Assembly (NCBI RefSeq): GCF_032397745.1
Contig: NZ_CP135921.1
Location: 4,390,501-4,454,500 of the forward strand
From: Bradyrhizobium prioriisuperbiae
GTDB taxonomy: Bacteria; Pseudomonadota; Alphaproteobacteria; Rhizobiales; Xanthobacteraceae
Length of the DNA stretch: 64,000 nucleotides
Reading direction: 5' to 3'
The position numbers and the translations under genes are program-made. Under the pieces are notes generated by a model. That model was not told the DNA's origin. It saw only the letters and a program-made list of their open reading frames with translations, and made no database searches. This document shows, piece after piece, positions 8,584 through 17,656 of the stretch; positions within the stretch are counted from its first letter, which is position 1; the number at the start of each line of letters is the position of its first letter.

Positions 8584-8988
8584 CCGACCGTCCCCTTTGA
8601 CGGCGATTCCGCCATACCTGCCGTTAACCCAGCGTGAAATGACCTCCCCCTGATCGCCAGGAGGGTTCTCACGCTGCCCTCACACCGTCTGCCCAAACTC
8701 ACTCTCGCACGATGTTGCCGAAACTGAGAGCGAGCAGTGCGGTATTTTCATAACCAACAAATTTTGCGTCAAGGCATTGCCCGCCCTTCATACGCGGGCG
8801 GGGCTGGCGGCAGCATCGTGTACTGCCTCGCAAACCGGCAGGCTTTGTCCCGATTTGCCGTGCCACGCCGACCCAATCCGCGCATGGCGCCCGGTCGGAT
8901 CGTCGCACGGCCCCCCGATGCGCCACCGCTGAGGGCGGTTGCCCCCAATCCATCTCGCAATCTTAGCCGCTCAGCCCGGGACCACATA
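8584..8988. other. non-coding gap, divergent promoter region
   Basis: This stretch separates the peroxidase gene (leftward) from the seven-gene block (rightward). I found no convincing gene in it. It must hold the promoters of both units, but I could not single out -35/-10 boxes or an operator with confidence. Confidence 0.5.
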
Positions 8989-9372
8989 ATGGCCGACTTC
9001 TCCATCCGCATGAACAACATTCTCCGGTTTTCGAGTTGCGAGGTCCCGCATATTCCGACCAGCAAGCCGCATGAGGAAGTCCTCATTGTCGAGCTGCGCG
9101 GCGATCGTCTGACGATTACCCAGGATCGCGCGGATGGTGGTCTCGGAAGCCGCATCTACGCACGGCGAACGATCGACCTGCCGGAGGCTTCCATCTTCAC
9201 GATCCTCCCTGAACTGCCGTCCCACGTTCGGGACGGCTCTTTTTTCTCCGCTCTCGGCTCCGTCGCTATTCTTGCGGCGGGTTGCGGCGAGCAGCGCCGG
9301 TTGCGCGCTGTCGGCACCGACAGGAACAGCGGCCAGTGTCACGGATGGATCTTCGACGCAACGGAGGCGTGA
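8989..9372 (+). CDS. hypothetical protein, first gene of the seven-gene block
   Basis: This 127-residue protein is not recognised. It has no signal peptide or membrane span. The sequence alternates short beta-type stretches (EEVLIVELRGDRLTITQD) and has three cysteines, including one in LAAGCGEQRR. The ATG at 8989 (MADFSIRMNN) fits better than the upstream in-frame ATG at 8737, whose extra 84 residues are Arg/Pro-rich and look non-coding. It is on the same strand as the six genes that follow and lies 81 bases before the membrane protein gene. A small structural or adaptor protein is possible, but nothing in the sequence fixes a role. Confidence 0.62.
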   Translation: MADFSIRMNNILRFSSCEVPHIPTSKPHEEVLIVELRGDRLTITQDRADGGLGSRIYARRTIDLPEASIFTILPELPSHVRDGSFFSALGSVAILAAGCGEQRRLRAVGTDRNSGQCHGWIFDATEA

Positions 9373-9453
9373 GGCGATGCACGGGCCAAGGCCGCGCGCA
9401 TGTCGCTGGATAAAACCTGACGAACGGAAGTGTCCTTCCAGGGGAAGACCAAA

Positions 9454-10782
9454 ATGCAGAAGATCGTAGGCAGGAGGCTGAGGGCGATATCGGGGCTGTC
9501 ACCGGCAACCGCTGTCGCCCGGTCCATCGCACCGCTCTTATTTGGTGTGACAGCGGCGGTCTTCCTCTGCAGCTTAACCGTTCCGACCGGTGCACAATCG
9601 CCAGCTCCCGCGGCATCGTCCGGGTCTTGCGAACCCGCAGCGGCTGCGGTGGGACGGGTCTATCGCATCTCCCGCGGTGCTGCGGCGCCGGCGAGTCCAG
9701 ACGAGCCGGGCGTGACGGATGTCGAGCTGGGCGACGAAATCGCGATCGAGGTGACGAATTACCCCAAGCTCAAGCCCTGCGCCACTCTTGCAAAGAGGCT
9801 CGTTCTGTTTATCGACGGCCGGCCCGCCGGACCCCTGAAACTGCCGCCGCAGATCGATCCGGCCGGGAACAACGTCAAGTTCGTTGCGAAGCTGGTCGTC
9901 GAGTTGCGCGAAGGGTCGCGCGAAACCCTCGCCGCCATTGTGGAGAGAGCCCGAGCGGAGCCAGCAGGCTTGCTCGTGAGCATCGGACCGGATGAACAGC
10001 CGGCTATTCGCTCCGAGGCAAAACTCAAGCTGAATCCGCTGCCTACCCGCTGGGGAATCACGTGGCTGATCGTATTCCTGGTTCTGCTCGCGGCTTTCGT
10101 CGTCTGCGCATTGCGCACCAACATCATTCGTGATGGCCAACCCGAGCCGGGCGCGCTGGATTGGCGCGGGGCCTACAGCCTGTCCCGCGCGCAGGCGGCC
10201 TGGTGGTTCTTCGTCGTGCTCGCCGCCTATCTGTTCATCGGGCTGGTCACGGGGGACTTCAACAATTCGTTCAACAGTACCGCTCTCACGCTGCTCGCGA
10301 TCGGTGCCGGTACGGCGCTCGGCTCCGCCGCGATCAATGTTGCCAAGACATCCGACAAGGCAACGCTGGAAGCGCAAACTGCACGCGAGGCGGCAACGCA
10401 GGACGTGGCCATGCTTGCGGGGCGGGAAGCCGCCCTCAGGCAGGAAGTCGCTGTCGAAGCGAACGGCGAGCGCAAGGTCGAGATCGTCAAACAGGTCGCC
10501 GCGGTCCAGGCGCGGCTGAGCGCGCGGGAATCCGATCGCGCCAAACTGCTCAATCAATCGGAAAATTTCTTCCGCGACATCGTAAGCGACGCCAATGGAG
10601 TGAGCTTCCATCGCTTCCAGGTGGTCGCATGGACGGTCGTGCTGACGGTCGTCTTCGCGAAGGACGTGATGTCCGGCCTCGCAATGCCGGACTTCAACAC
10701 AACGCTGCTTGGCCTGCAGGGTTTGAGCGCGGCGACGTTCCTTGGGTTGAAGACGACGGAGGCGACCGTTCCAAAAAATTGA
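9454..10782 (+). CDS. multi-pass membrane protein of unknown family
   Basis: This 442-residue protein starts at the ATG preceded by AGGGGAAG. Residues 25-47 form a signal or anchor segment ending near TGAQ. A beta-rich extracytoplasmic region (about 60-195) follows, containing the likely disulphide residues Cys59 and Cys109. Membrane spans are seen at about 201-220, 248-266 and 277-296. A charged coiled-coil-like stretch (about 300-370, many Ala/Glu/Arg) separates these from further spans at about 388-405 and 415-432. The segments SLSRAQAAWWFFVVLAAYLF and FHRFQVVAWTVVLTVVF look like a recurring membrane module, but I cannot name the family. It may anchor the peptidoglycan-active proteins encoded downstream. 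Confidence 0.8.
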   Translation: MQKIVGRRLRAISGLSPATAVARSIAPLLFGVTAAVFLCSLTVPTGAQSPAPAASSGSCEPAAAAVGRVYRISRGAAAPASPDEPGVTDVELGDEIAIEVTNYPKLKPCATLAKRLVLFIDGRPAGPLKLPPQIDPAGNNVKFVAKLVVELREGSRETLAAIVERARAEPAGLLVSIGPDEQPAIRSEAKLKLNPLPTRWGITWLIVFLVLLAAFVVCALRTNIIRDGQPEPGALDWRGAYSLSRAQAAWWFFVVLAAYLFIGLVTGDFNNSFNSTALTLLAIGAGTALGSAAINVAKTSDKATLEAQTAREAATQDVAMLAGREAALRQEVAVEANGERKVEIVKQVAAVQARLSARESDRAKLLNQSENFFRDIVSDANGVSFHRFQVVAWTVVLTVVFAKDVMSGLAMPDFNTTLLGLQGLSAATFLGLKTTEATVPKN

Positions 10783-10847
10783 TCGGGCCTGCCGTCGGCA
10801 GGCCGCGCGATGCCCACTCCGAACACATCAAACCGGTGGAGAACACC

Positions 10848-12698
10848 ATGCATAACGGACGTATCTTGCTACCCATCGCCGAAGCGCATGAAGGCGAGCC
10901 ATATGTGCTTGGGGCGCGTGTGCCTATGGATAATGCAACGTTCCACGGGCCGTGGGACTGTGCCGAATTCGTGTCCTGGTGCGTCTATCAGGCCTACGGT
11001 GTGCTGTTCGGCGTGAGGCCGGACAATCCGCAGACCGCAGACGCCTATACCGGGTACTGGACCGAGGACGCGCTGTCGTCGCATGCGACCATTGCTGTCA
11101 GCCAGGCGCTGAATACGCCGGGGGCCATTCTGCTGCGCCGGCCGCGTTCTCAAGGCAGTGGTCATGCGATCGGGCACATCGCGATATCGCGAGGGGACGG
11201 CAGCACGGTCGAGGCGCGGGGGGCGAGGTTCGGCGTGGTGATCGCTACCGGCGCCGCATCGCGACCTTGGGACTATGGCGTGCTGGTTCCCGGCATCGAA
11301 TATACAGCCGGCGCTGGGCAGCCCTATGTCCCGCAAGCGGGACAGCTGATGGTCACGTCGCCGCTGACGCGGGGGCCGACGGTCATCGCCGTGCAGCGTG
11401 CGCTCCAGCAGCGTGGCTACGAACCAGGTCGGATCGACGGCGTCTTCGGTGTGACAACCGAAGCGGCGGTTTACAATCTGCAAGCCGCGGAAGGGGTGGC
11501 GACGGACGGCGTCGTGGGTCCGGAAACCGCCGGTCTTCTCGGCTTGGGGTGGCCGATTGCAGTCAGCGAAGGCGATACGGACGCTTTTGCCGCGGTCGAG
11601 GCACGCGAGCAAACACGCATCGATGCGCTCAGCCTTCGTCTGCTGACGCCAGGACAGGATGGCGAGGCGCGCCCGGGTAATGCCGGGGCGCCCCAGGGCG
11701 ATGTCGGTGATGCTGAAATGGCGGCTCGAGCCGATGCGCTGCTGCCTGGTCCAGGTGCGGATGAGATCACCGGATTCGAGCGCACCGAGCCGAGGCCCGG
11801 CCGGTTCGTTCATTTCGCGAAACTTGCAAATGACAGCCGCATCTATCTCGGCTCGGAGACGCGTTACACCGACGACATGGCGCGGCGCGGACTGTATCAG
11901 CCGTCCAACCGGCTGAACGAGATTGCGGACGCCGGCCGTTACGACCGCAATACAGCCATGGGCATCCACGGCCGGCTGGCCCAGATCATCTGGCCGACCG
12001 TCATGGGAGAGAGCGACGGCTATTTCGCCCGCCTGAACTCCTACGATCGCGCCGCTTTCACCTTCGGCTGTTACCAGGCGGCGGCGCATACGCCGAACGA
12101 AAATCTGATCGTGCTATTCCGCATGCTGCTGGCGTTGCCGTCTGCGGCCCGCTTCTTCCCCGATCTGACTCTGGTGGAGGACGGTGAACAGGTTCCGCGC
12201 GTGCATCGCAGGCTTCCTGATGGATCGGTCCGGTCGCTCGAAACGTCGCGCAGGGTGACGCGCCCGAACGGTGTCGTCGAGACGCAGATCGCTGACTTCA
12301 TGCAGTACCTCAATGCCGATCCGACACGCGTCGACGATGCGGAGAGGACCACCACCGCCAGGCTGTTGCTCTGGTGCCGCCAGGAGGAGGCGCGCAATGT
12401 GCAGGTGCGCCACGCCATAGCGACGGCACGACGCAAGATCAGCGACACTATGCGACGCGTCGGGGCTTTCACCGGCAACGACTGGCGCGAGGTCATCTGG
12501 GTCAACGATATCCGCCATCAGGGGCGCGCCGGATTCCAGAGGATCGCGCAGGCCTTCGAAGGCGGCAACGCGCTCGAACGGCTGGCCGCCATCGGCGCGA
12601 GCAACTATCCGGATCGGATCAAGACCGTACGCGACTGCATTCGCACGTTGGAGAGCGAGGACATCTTGCGCGGCTGGTCCGCGGCCGATCTGCAATAG
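10848..12698 (+). CDS. NlpC/P60-like peptidase with peptidoglycan-binding domain and unknown C-terminal domain
   Basis: This 616-residue protein begins at an ATG with GGAG eight bases before it. The N-terminal domain (about 1-150) has a Cys-His peptidase signature: Cys38 in GPWDCAEFVSWC, and His106/His110 in GSGHAIGHIAIS. A PG_binding_1 domain follows (about 170-235; RALQQRGYEPGRIDGVFGVTT, then TDGVVGPETAGLLGL). Residues about 300-616 form a domain I do not recognise; GESDGYFARLNSYDRAAFTF has the look of a glycan-binding or lysozyme-like region. There is no signal peptide, although peptidoglycan should be the substrate. Export would need a phage-like or other special route, or the target may be foreign cell wall. 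Confidence 0.83.
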   Translation: MHNGRILLPIAEAHEGEPYVLGARVPMDNATFHGPWDCAEFVSWCVYQAYGVLFGVRPDNPQTADAYTGYWTEDALSSHATIAVSQALNTPGAILLRRPRSQGSGHAIGHIAISRGDGSTVEARGARFGVVIATGAASRPWDYGVLVPGIEYTAGAGQPYVPQAGQLMVTSPLTRGPTVIAVQRALQQRGYEPGRIDGVFGVTTEAAVYNLQAAEGVATDGVVGPETAGLLGLGWPIAVSEGDTDAFAAVEAREQTRIDALSLRLLTPGQDGEARPGNAGAPQGDVGDAEMAARADALLPGPGADEITGFERTEPRPGRFVHFAKLANDSRIYLGSETRYTDDMARRGLYQPSNRLNEIADAGRYDRNTAMGIHGRLAQIIWPTVMGESDGYFARLNSYDRAAFTFGCYQAAAHTPNENLIVLFRMLLALPSAARFFPDLTLVEDGEQVPRVHRRLPDGSVRSLETSRRVTRPNGVVETQIADFMQYLNADPTRVDDAERTTTARLLLWCRQEEARNVQVRHAIATARRKISDTMRRVGAFTGNDWREVIWVNDIRHQGRAGFQRIAQAFEGGNALERLAAIGASNYPDRIKTVRDCIRTLESEDILRGWSAADLQ

Positions 12699-12809
12699 GG
12701 CCGGAACGATGCGACGCGGGAGCAGGGAAACAGCGGCGGCGTCTCAAGGAAAAATTCGGAATAGCCAGCCGTCGCGGTGCTGACAACCCATTCACGACAG
12801 GAGAGTGTC

Positions 12810-14408
12810 ATGATTGCCAATTACGTTGAAATACCCGGAAGTCATCGCGAACCACCCAAAGGTCTGCCGGCGATCGCCTCGGCCCACGCTTCAACGCCCG
12901 GGGAGCCGATCGAAATCAGCGTCTATCTGAAAGATCGCAGCGCCGACGATCTTCTGCAGCAGGGACCTCTTTCTGCGTCAGCGGCCGCAGCAAAGAATGC
13001 GCCGGCATACGACGTTGCTGGCCAGCGGGCAGCGGAATACGCCAACGATTTCGCGAAAATCGCAGACTTTGCGAATGAAACGGGGTTGGCGATCGTCAGG
13101 CAGGATCCAGCGCGCCGGCTGGTCAAACTCTCCGGTCCGATCGACAAGATCGAAGCCGCCTTCAGGACCAAGCTGCACTACTACAATGACGGTCAGCAGG
13201 GGTTTCGCGCGCGTTCAGGCACCCTCTCGGCGCCGGCTGATGTGGTCGACAGCGTGGAGGCCGTTTTGGGCCTCGACACGAGACCGATTGCAAAGGCGAA
13301 GCTCACCCATCACCTGGACCCGCATGCCGTCGTGGGACATCTCCCCAACGAGGTGGCGAAACTCTACGGATTTCCGAACACGACCGGCAACGGAGCCGGC
13401 CAGTGCATCGCTCTGATCGAACTCGGCGGTGGCTTCCGGGACAGCGACAACCAAGCGGCGTTCAGGGCCATGAATCTGAATACGCCGAGGGTCATGCCGA
13501 TCTCGGTGTCGGGAGGACAAAACCAGCCCGGCAGGGATCCCAACGCGGATAGTGAGGTCGCGCTGGATATCCAGGTCGCGGGCGGAGCGGCTCCGGGAGC
13601 CAGCATCGCGGTGTATTTCGCCCCCAACACCGTCCAGGGCTTCGTCGATGCCATCACCAGGGCGGTCCACGATCAGCAAAATCGTCCGTCGATCATCTCG
13701 ATCAGCTGGGGATCGGCGGAACTGAACTGGAGCGGCCAGGGCCTCGCCGCGATGAACACGGCGTTCAAGGACGCTGCGTCGTTGAATATAACGGTGCTTG
13801 CGGCGGCAGGCGACAATCTTGCGACCGATGGTATCGGCGACGGCCGCGCGCATACCGATTTTCCGGCGTCGAGCCCGTTTGTCATCGGCTGCGGTGGCAC
13901 TGTGATCGATACCAGTGACGGCGTCATCACCAGCGAGAAGGTCTGGAATCGCAACGGCGGCGGAACCGGCGGCGGCATCAGCGATGTATTCGCGATGCCC
14001 GCTTATCAGGCCAATGCGAACATCCCGGAGTCGGTCAACGATCGAAAAGTCAGGCGAGGCGTGCCGGATATTGCCGGCGATGCCGACCCCCGCAGCGGCT
14101 TTTCCGTCGTCGTCGGCGGCATTGGCGGAACGATTGGCGGAACCAGCGCGGTGGCGCCATTGTTCGCGGGATTTTTTGCGCTGATCAACGAGGCGTGCAG
14201 CAAGCCCGCCGGATTTGCCCTCCCGCTGTTGTATGGCAGTACGGCAGCGTTCCGTTCGGTTGTCAGCGGCGACAACAAGGTTGGCAATATCGGCTACACC
14301 GCCGGCCCGGGCTGGAATGCCTGCACTGGTCTCGGCGTGCCTGATGGTTCGAGACTCTTTGCCGTCTTCAAGCAGGCGTCCGCTGATCCAGCTTCGGCGG
14401 TTGCTTGA
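12810..14408 (+). CDS. S53 family peptidase (sedolisin/kumamolisin type)
   Basis: This 532-residue acid-type serine-carboxyl peptidase has an N-terminal pro-domain (about 10-165, ending near VLGLDTRPIAKAKL) and a subtilisin-like catalytic domain. The Glu-Asp pair is in DSEVALDIQVAGG (Glu249, Asp253), the oxyanion Asp in AAAGDNLATDG (Asp335), and the nucleophile in GGTSAVAP (Ser446). The C-terminal WNACTGLGVPDG fits the calcium-binding end of the family. The start at 12810 has AGGAG upstream; the earlier ATG at 12777 lacks this. No classical signal peptide is seen. Its place between peptidoglycan-active proteins suggests it processes or degrades proteins for the same purpose. Confidence 0.92.
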   Translation: MIANYVEIPGSHREPPKGLPAIASAHASTPGEPIEISVYLKDRSADDLLQQGPLSASAAAAKNAPAYDVAGQRAAEYANDFAKIADFANETGLAIVRQDPARRLVKLSGPIDKIEAAFRTKLHYYNDGQQGFRARSGTLSAPADVVDSVEAVLGLDTRPIAKAKLTHHLDPHAVVGHLPNEVAKLYGFPNTTGNGAGQCIALIELGGGFRDSDNQAAFRAMNLNTPRVMPISVSGGQNQPGRDPNADSEVALDIQVAGGAAPGASIAVYFAPNTVQGFVDAITRAVHDQQNRPSIISISWGSAELNWSGQGLAAMNTAFKDAASLNITVLAAAGDNLATDGIGDGRAHTDFPASSPFVIGCGGTVIDTSDGVITSEKVWNRNGGGTGGGISDVFAMPAYQANANIPESVNDRKVRRGVPDIAGDADPRSGFSVVVGGIGGTIGGTSAVAPLFAGFFALINEACSKPAGFALPLLYGSTAAFRSVVSGDNKVGNIGYTAGPGWNACTGLGVPDGSRLFAVFKQASADPASAVA

Positions 14409-14583
14409 GCGTTGGCGCTTGCGTTGGGCATCGGTTTTGCCGGTCGCGATCTGGGGTGGCTTTGTGAAAGTAGGGCCACGCAAGGCTCCCCAGGATCGCG
14501 CCGCCAGCGCCGCCTAAACGTCAACCCGGCGACCGCACGGCGGCGCCGTTCAGTTCTGGGATCTGGAAAATCGGGGGGATACC

Positions 14584-15333
14584 GTGCGGCGATCAATCAT
14601 CCTTTTTCTGCTGGCTGTGCTCGTTTCGGGGTGCCGCTTCGGCGATAGCGGGCGTGGCGTATCGGCCAAGCCAAGCGAGGTCCATGCGTTTGCCGGCGTT
14701 TGTTCCGCGCCCGTGCCGGACCTTACCCCGACCGGCTACACGATTGCGGGATTCGATTTCGTCGACGAACAGTGCGGGGTCTTCTTCGATGGCATAGTCG
14801 AACTGGCAAAGAATTCGCGGTACGCGTCGAGTTCGATCGCAACCGCAAATACCCAGGCGGCCCTGATCATGGCCGCCGTCGACGCCGCGACCAAATCGAT
14901 CGCGATCGTCGCGGCGAGCAGTGAACTCGCGCGCAAGCTGATCGACGGCTACGCCGCGGAATATGCCTTCTCGCCCTATGCGCTGGAGGTCCGTCAGCTC
15001 GTCGTCGATGCGCTGAGTGCTTATCGCGCCGACAGCAAGACCGACGAAGCTGTGCGAACGCTGCAAGCGTTGCCGCCCGGGGACGCATTTTGCCTCGCGA
15101 ACAATATTGTCCGCAACTACGCCAAGATCTGCACGATCGCGAACGTCGAAGCGCTGGCCCGACAGGCTGTCGCGAACTCGAAGATCGGCAAATCGGATTC
15201 CCCGGCGGCTAACCCGCAGCGCACATTTTCCCCAGCAGCGGCGAGCAGGGCCCTGCCTCGGGCAACGGCCGAGCAACTCACAAGCTTCCGCCGCGGGCTG
15301 GCCTTGCCGAACTATACCGCCGGCAAACCTTGA
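14584..15333 (+). CDS. predicted lipoprotein of unknown function
   Basis: This 249-residue protein carries a short basic N-terminus, a hydrophobic stretch and a clear lipobox, VLVSGC, with the lipid-bearing Cys at residue 17. The start is GTG with a purine run (GGGGGGA) directly upstream. The mature part is mostly helical and Ala-rich, with four more cysteines (for example FAGVCSAP, DEQCGVFF, GDAFCLAN, YAKICTIA) that could form two disulphides in the periplasm. No known domain is recognised. It is the only member of the block with a standard lipoprotein signal. Its stop is 12 bases from the next start, so it is probably co-translated with the following gene. Confidence 0.8.
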   Translation: MRRSIILFLLAVLVSGCRFGDSGRGVSAKPSEVHAFAGVCSAPVPDLTPTGYTIAGFDFVDEQCGVFFDGIVELAKNSRYASSSIATANTQAALIMAAVDAATKSIAIVAASSELARKLIDGYAAEYAFSPYALEVRQLVVDALSAYRADSKTDEAVRTLQALPPGDAFCLANNIVRNYAKICTIANVEALARQAVANSKIGKSDSPAANPQRTFSPAAASRALPRATAEQLTSFRRGLALPNYTAGKP

Positions 15334-15345
15334 GTGGAGGCAGAC

Positions 15346-16611
15346 ATGAACGATCATTCGATATTCGCATTCCGATCCGGCGACGGCGTGATCGCGCCCG
15401 ATAAACTCGAACTGACCGATGCCGAGTTGCAGCGGGCGAGAGTGCAGGAGCAATCGGCGGACGACCCGGCGCCGGAACCTGAAACGCTGATGCAGCGGGC
15501 TTCCCGGTTCATCGCAACCTTCAGTGCCGCAACGCCGCTGAAGGCGAAGTGGCCGGAGCAGGATGCGCATGCCCCGGATTACCGCCATTTGAGCGCCAGC
15601 ACGATCGGCGCGGCGACAACCTTCATGTTGACGCCCGATGTCGTCGAACTGCTGATCGGCGCCAATCGGTTCGACCCCCACGGCATGAATGATGTCATCG
15701 CCCTCGCTTTTCGCGGGTTGGCGCTGGGCAAGGCGACGGAAATCGGATCCAGGCACGAAGTGGAGAACGCCACCTCGATCGAGGTTACCGACGTTCGGCC
15801 CAATCACAGCGACTATCGCTGCCTCCTGGGTTTCTACAAGCGCGACGCGGATCCGACGAAACGCCGTCTGACCTTGTTCTCGGGTTCGACGGTTCCGAAC
15901 CCGTACTACATGCGCGGCTATTACAACAAGGTGAACTTCGGCGTGTCGTTCAGTACCGCATGCAACATGGTCCCGACCGGTGGTTACGTATTCCGGGTGG
16001 CAGCGCACAAGCATGGCACTATCAAGCCCGCGCTGCGCATGACCGATCCCGACGACCTGGCGCAGGACGCGACGTGCACGGTACTGCGAACGACCAACGA
16101 CCTCATCTTCGGAGTCGACGATACTTGGGACACCAGCATGCCTTACGACAACGTGCACTGCACCTATGTCACGAGCGTGAAAGCCGAATGGGAAGCATCG
16201 TTTTCGTCGGCCGGCTGCCTGACTGTCCGTGGCAAACAGCTCACGAGCGACCAATGGGCCAAGTTTCAGGCCGTGCTGAACCAGCTCGGATCGGGCAAAC
16301 GCTGTGATCTTGTGCTGTTGACGGGCCGCGACGCGGGCATCGCGGCTGCGATGCTTCTCAATGGGCAGTCGGGCGACGACGTCGCGCTGCGTCGTGAACT
16401 CATCCGGTTGCGGCCGGGCTCGCAAAGCGCCGAGGTTGCTCGTCTGCGCGAGAAGCTCGGCCTCTCCGCCGGAAACTATTTCGGTCCGGTCACGAAAAAG
16501 AAGCTCACCGAGCGGCAGACCCAGCAAGGCCAGCCCGCTGACGGCATCTTCACGCCTGAGCTCGATACCTTGTGGGGCTGGAACGTGTTCGGAGCACCGC
16601 CAGGCGTATGA
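15346..16611 (+). CDS. protein with peptidoglycan-binding-like C-terminus and SAGC motif
   Basis: This 421-residue protein starts at an ATG with GGAGG six bases upstream. The first 90 residues are Ala/Glu-rich and probably linker-like. The middle (about 90-330) contains NPYYMRGYYNKVNFG, a His in DNVHCTYV and a Cys in FSSAGCLTVRG. The order His then SAGC recalls L,D-transpeptidase-like or related cell-wall enzymes, but I cannot assign a family. The last 65 residues (VARLREKLGLSAGNYFGPVT and on) look like a divergent peptidoglycan-binding fold. There is no signal peptide. It sits between the lipoprotein and a glycosidase-like gene in the seven-gene block. Confidence 0.78.
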   Translation: MNDHSIFAFRSGDGVIAPDKLELTDAELQRARVQEQSADDPAPEPETLMQRASRFIATFSAATPLKAKWPEQDAHAPDYRHLSASTIGAATTFMLTPDVVELLIGANRFDPHGMNDVIALAFRGLALGKATEIGSRHEVENATSIEVTDVRPNHSDYRCLLGFYKRDADPTKRRLTLFSGSTVPNPYYMRGYYNKVNFGVSFSTACNMVPTGGYVFRVAAHKHGTIKPALRMTDPDDLAQDATCTVLRTTNDLIFGVDDTWDTSMPYDNVHCTYVTSVKAEWEASFSSAGCLTVRGKQLTSDQWAKFQAVLNQLGSGKRCDLVLLTGRDAGIAAAMLLNGQSGDDVALRRELIRLRPGSQSAEVARLREKLGLSAGNYFGPVTKKKLTERQTQQGQPADGIFTPELDTLWGWNVFGAPPGV

Positions 16612-16705
16612 TCGATATCGCCGCTGGAGGAGTAGACGTTCAATGCCCGCGACCCAAACACCTCGCTGCGGAAAAACCAACATTTGAAAACCGAGAACAA
16701 TTGTC

Positions 16706-17536
16706 ATGCCAGTCTTCAAGACAGGATTGAAGCCACCTTTCAGTGGACACGGATTTTACGTCTACGACCTCGAAACTTTGCTGAACGCCTATGGCAGCAC
16801 GGCCGCGCTGATCGGCGAATTGCACCGCCTGAAGGTCGATCATCTGTGGTTGCGCATCCACGGCCGCAACTACGTCGGCAGCCATCAGCACACCAATCTG
16901 AATCGCGAGACCGCTTTCGCGGATGATGCCCGTGCGGCTGGATTTGCGATCGCCGGCTGGGGCTGGTGCCAGGGCGAAGACATCCCGGCGGAAACCGCTC
17001 TCGCGTTGGGGGCGATCAATACCTATGGTGTCGATCATTACATCGCCGACATCGAGCAGGGAGAGAACGGCGCTCATTGGACCGCGCAGGAGATTCAGCA
17101 GTTTCTCGGCGGCATCCGCGGTCATGTCGCCGGACTGGGCTTTACCAGTTTCGGCTTCATCGACGGGCATGCACCTCAGCTGCTTCAGGCGGCCGCGGCT
17201 TTTGTCGACATGATCAATCCGCAAGCCTATTGGTTCAAGAACTTCCCGAAAGCCTCGATGCTGAATCAGACGGGAACCGTCGGAGAATATCCGCTTGCCA
17301 ACTCGGCCGGATATGCCGGATTCTGCTGCGACCGATATCAGCACTGGGCTGCCAAACCCGTGGTGATTTCCGGCCAGGCCTATACCGCCGACGGATTCGA
17401 CAGCGCGGACGCGGTCGCGAAGCTCAGTCAATTCTTCAATGACTTCGGCCGCTATGGCGATATTTGCGGCTTCAACTGGTGGCACCTGGGTGACGCGAAC
17501 AAGGCCATGCGCGATGTTATTGCGGCCCACATGTGA
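16706..17536 (+). CDS. TIM-barrel glycoside-hydrolase-like protein
   Basis: This 276-residue protein looks like a (beta/alpha)8 barrel. Strand ends carry HLWLRIHG, FAIAGWGWCQG, DHYIADIEQG, FTSFGFIDG, MINPQAYW, VVISGQAY and CGFNWWHLGD. The acidic pair in YIADIEQG fits a GH25-like or DUF1906-like (Rv2525c-type) glycosidase active site. No signal peptide is present. It closes the seven-gene block and could cut or bind peptidoglycan glycan strands, complementing the peptidase-like gene upstream. Catalysis is not certain, because many members of such families are annotated only as glycoside-hydrolase-like. Confidence 0.75.
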   Translation: MPVFKTGLKPPFSGHGFYVYDLETLLNAYGSTAALIGELHRLKVDHLWLRIHGRNYVGSHQHTNLNRETAFADDARAAGFAIAGWGWCQGEDIPAETALALGAINTYGVDHYIADIEQGENGAHWTAQEIQQFLGGIRGHVAGLGFTSFGFIDGHAPQLLQAAAAFVDMINPQAYWFKNFPKASMLNQTGTVGEYPLANSAGYAGFCCDRYQHWAAKPVVISGQAYTADGFDSADAVAKLSQFFNDFGRYGDICGFNWWHLGDANKAMRDVIAAHM

Positions 17537-17656
17537 TCACAACGCGCCGTTGAACCAAAAATGCACAGTGCGTTGCGAGGATCGCGACTGCACAGGCTCT
17601 CCATGGCGCGATAGCGTTGATGCACATGCTAGGCGCTCGCACTGGAGGAGACGATA

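Noticed and set aside
14593..16719. 708-residue minus-strand frame opposite the lipoprotein and PG-binding genes
   Set aside because: The plus-strand frames have a lipobox, ribosome sites and PG-binding features; the minus frame is a high-GC shadow.
8989..17536. Prophage or phage-tail-like particle
   Set aside because: No capsid, tail, portal, terminase, integrase or holin gene is seen, and no attachment-site repeats were found at the edges.
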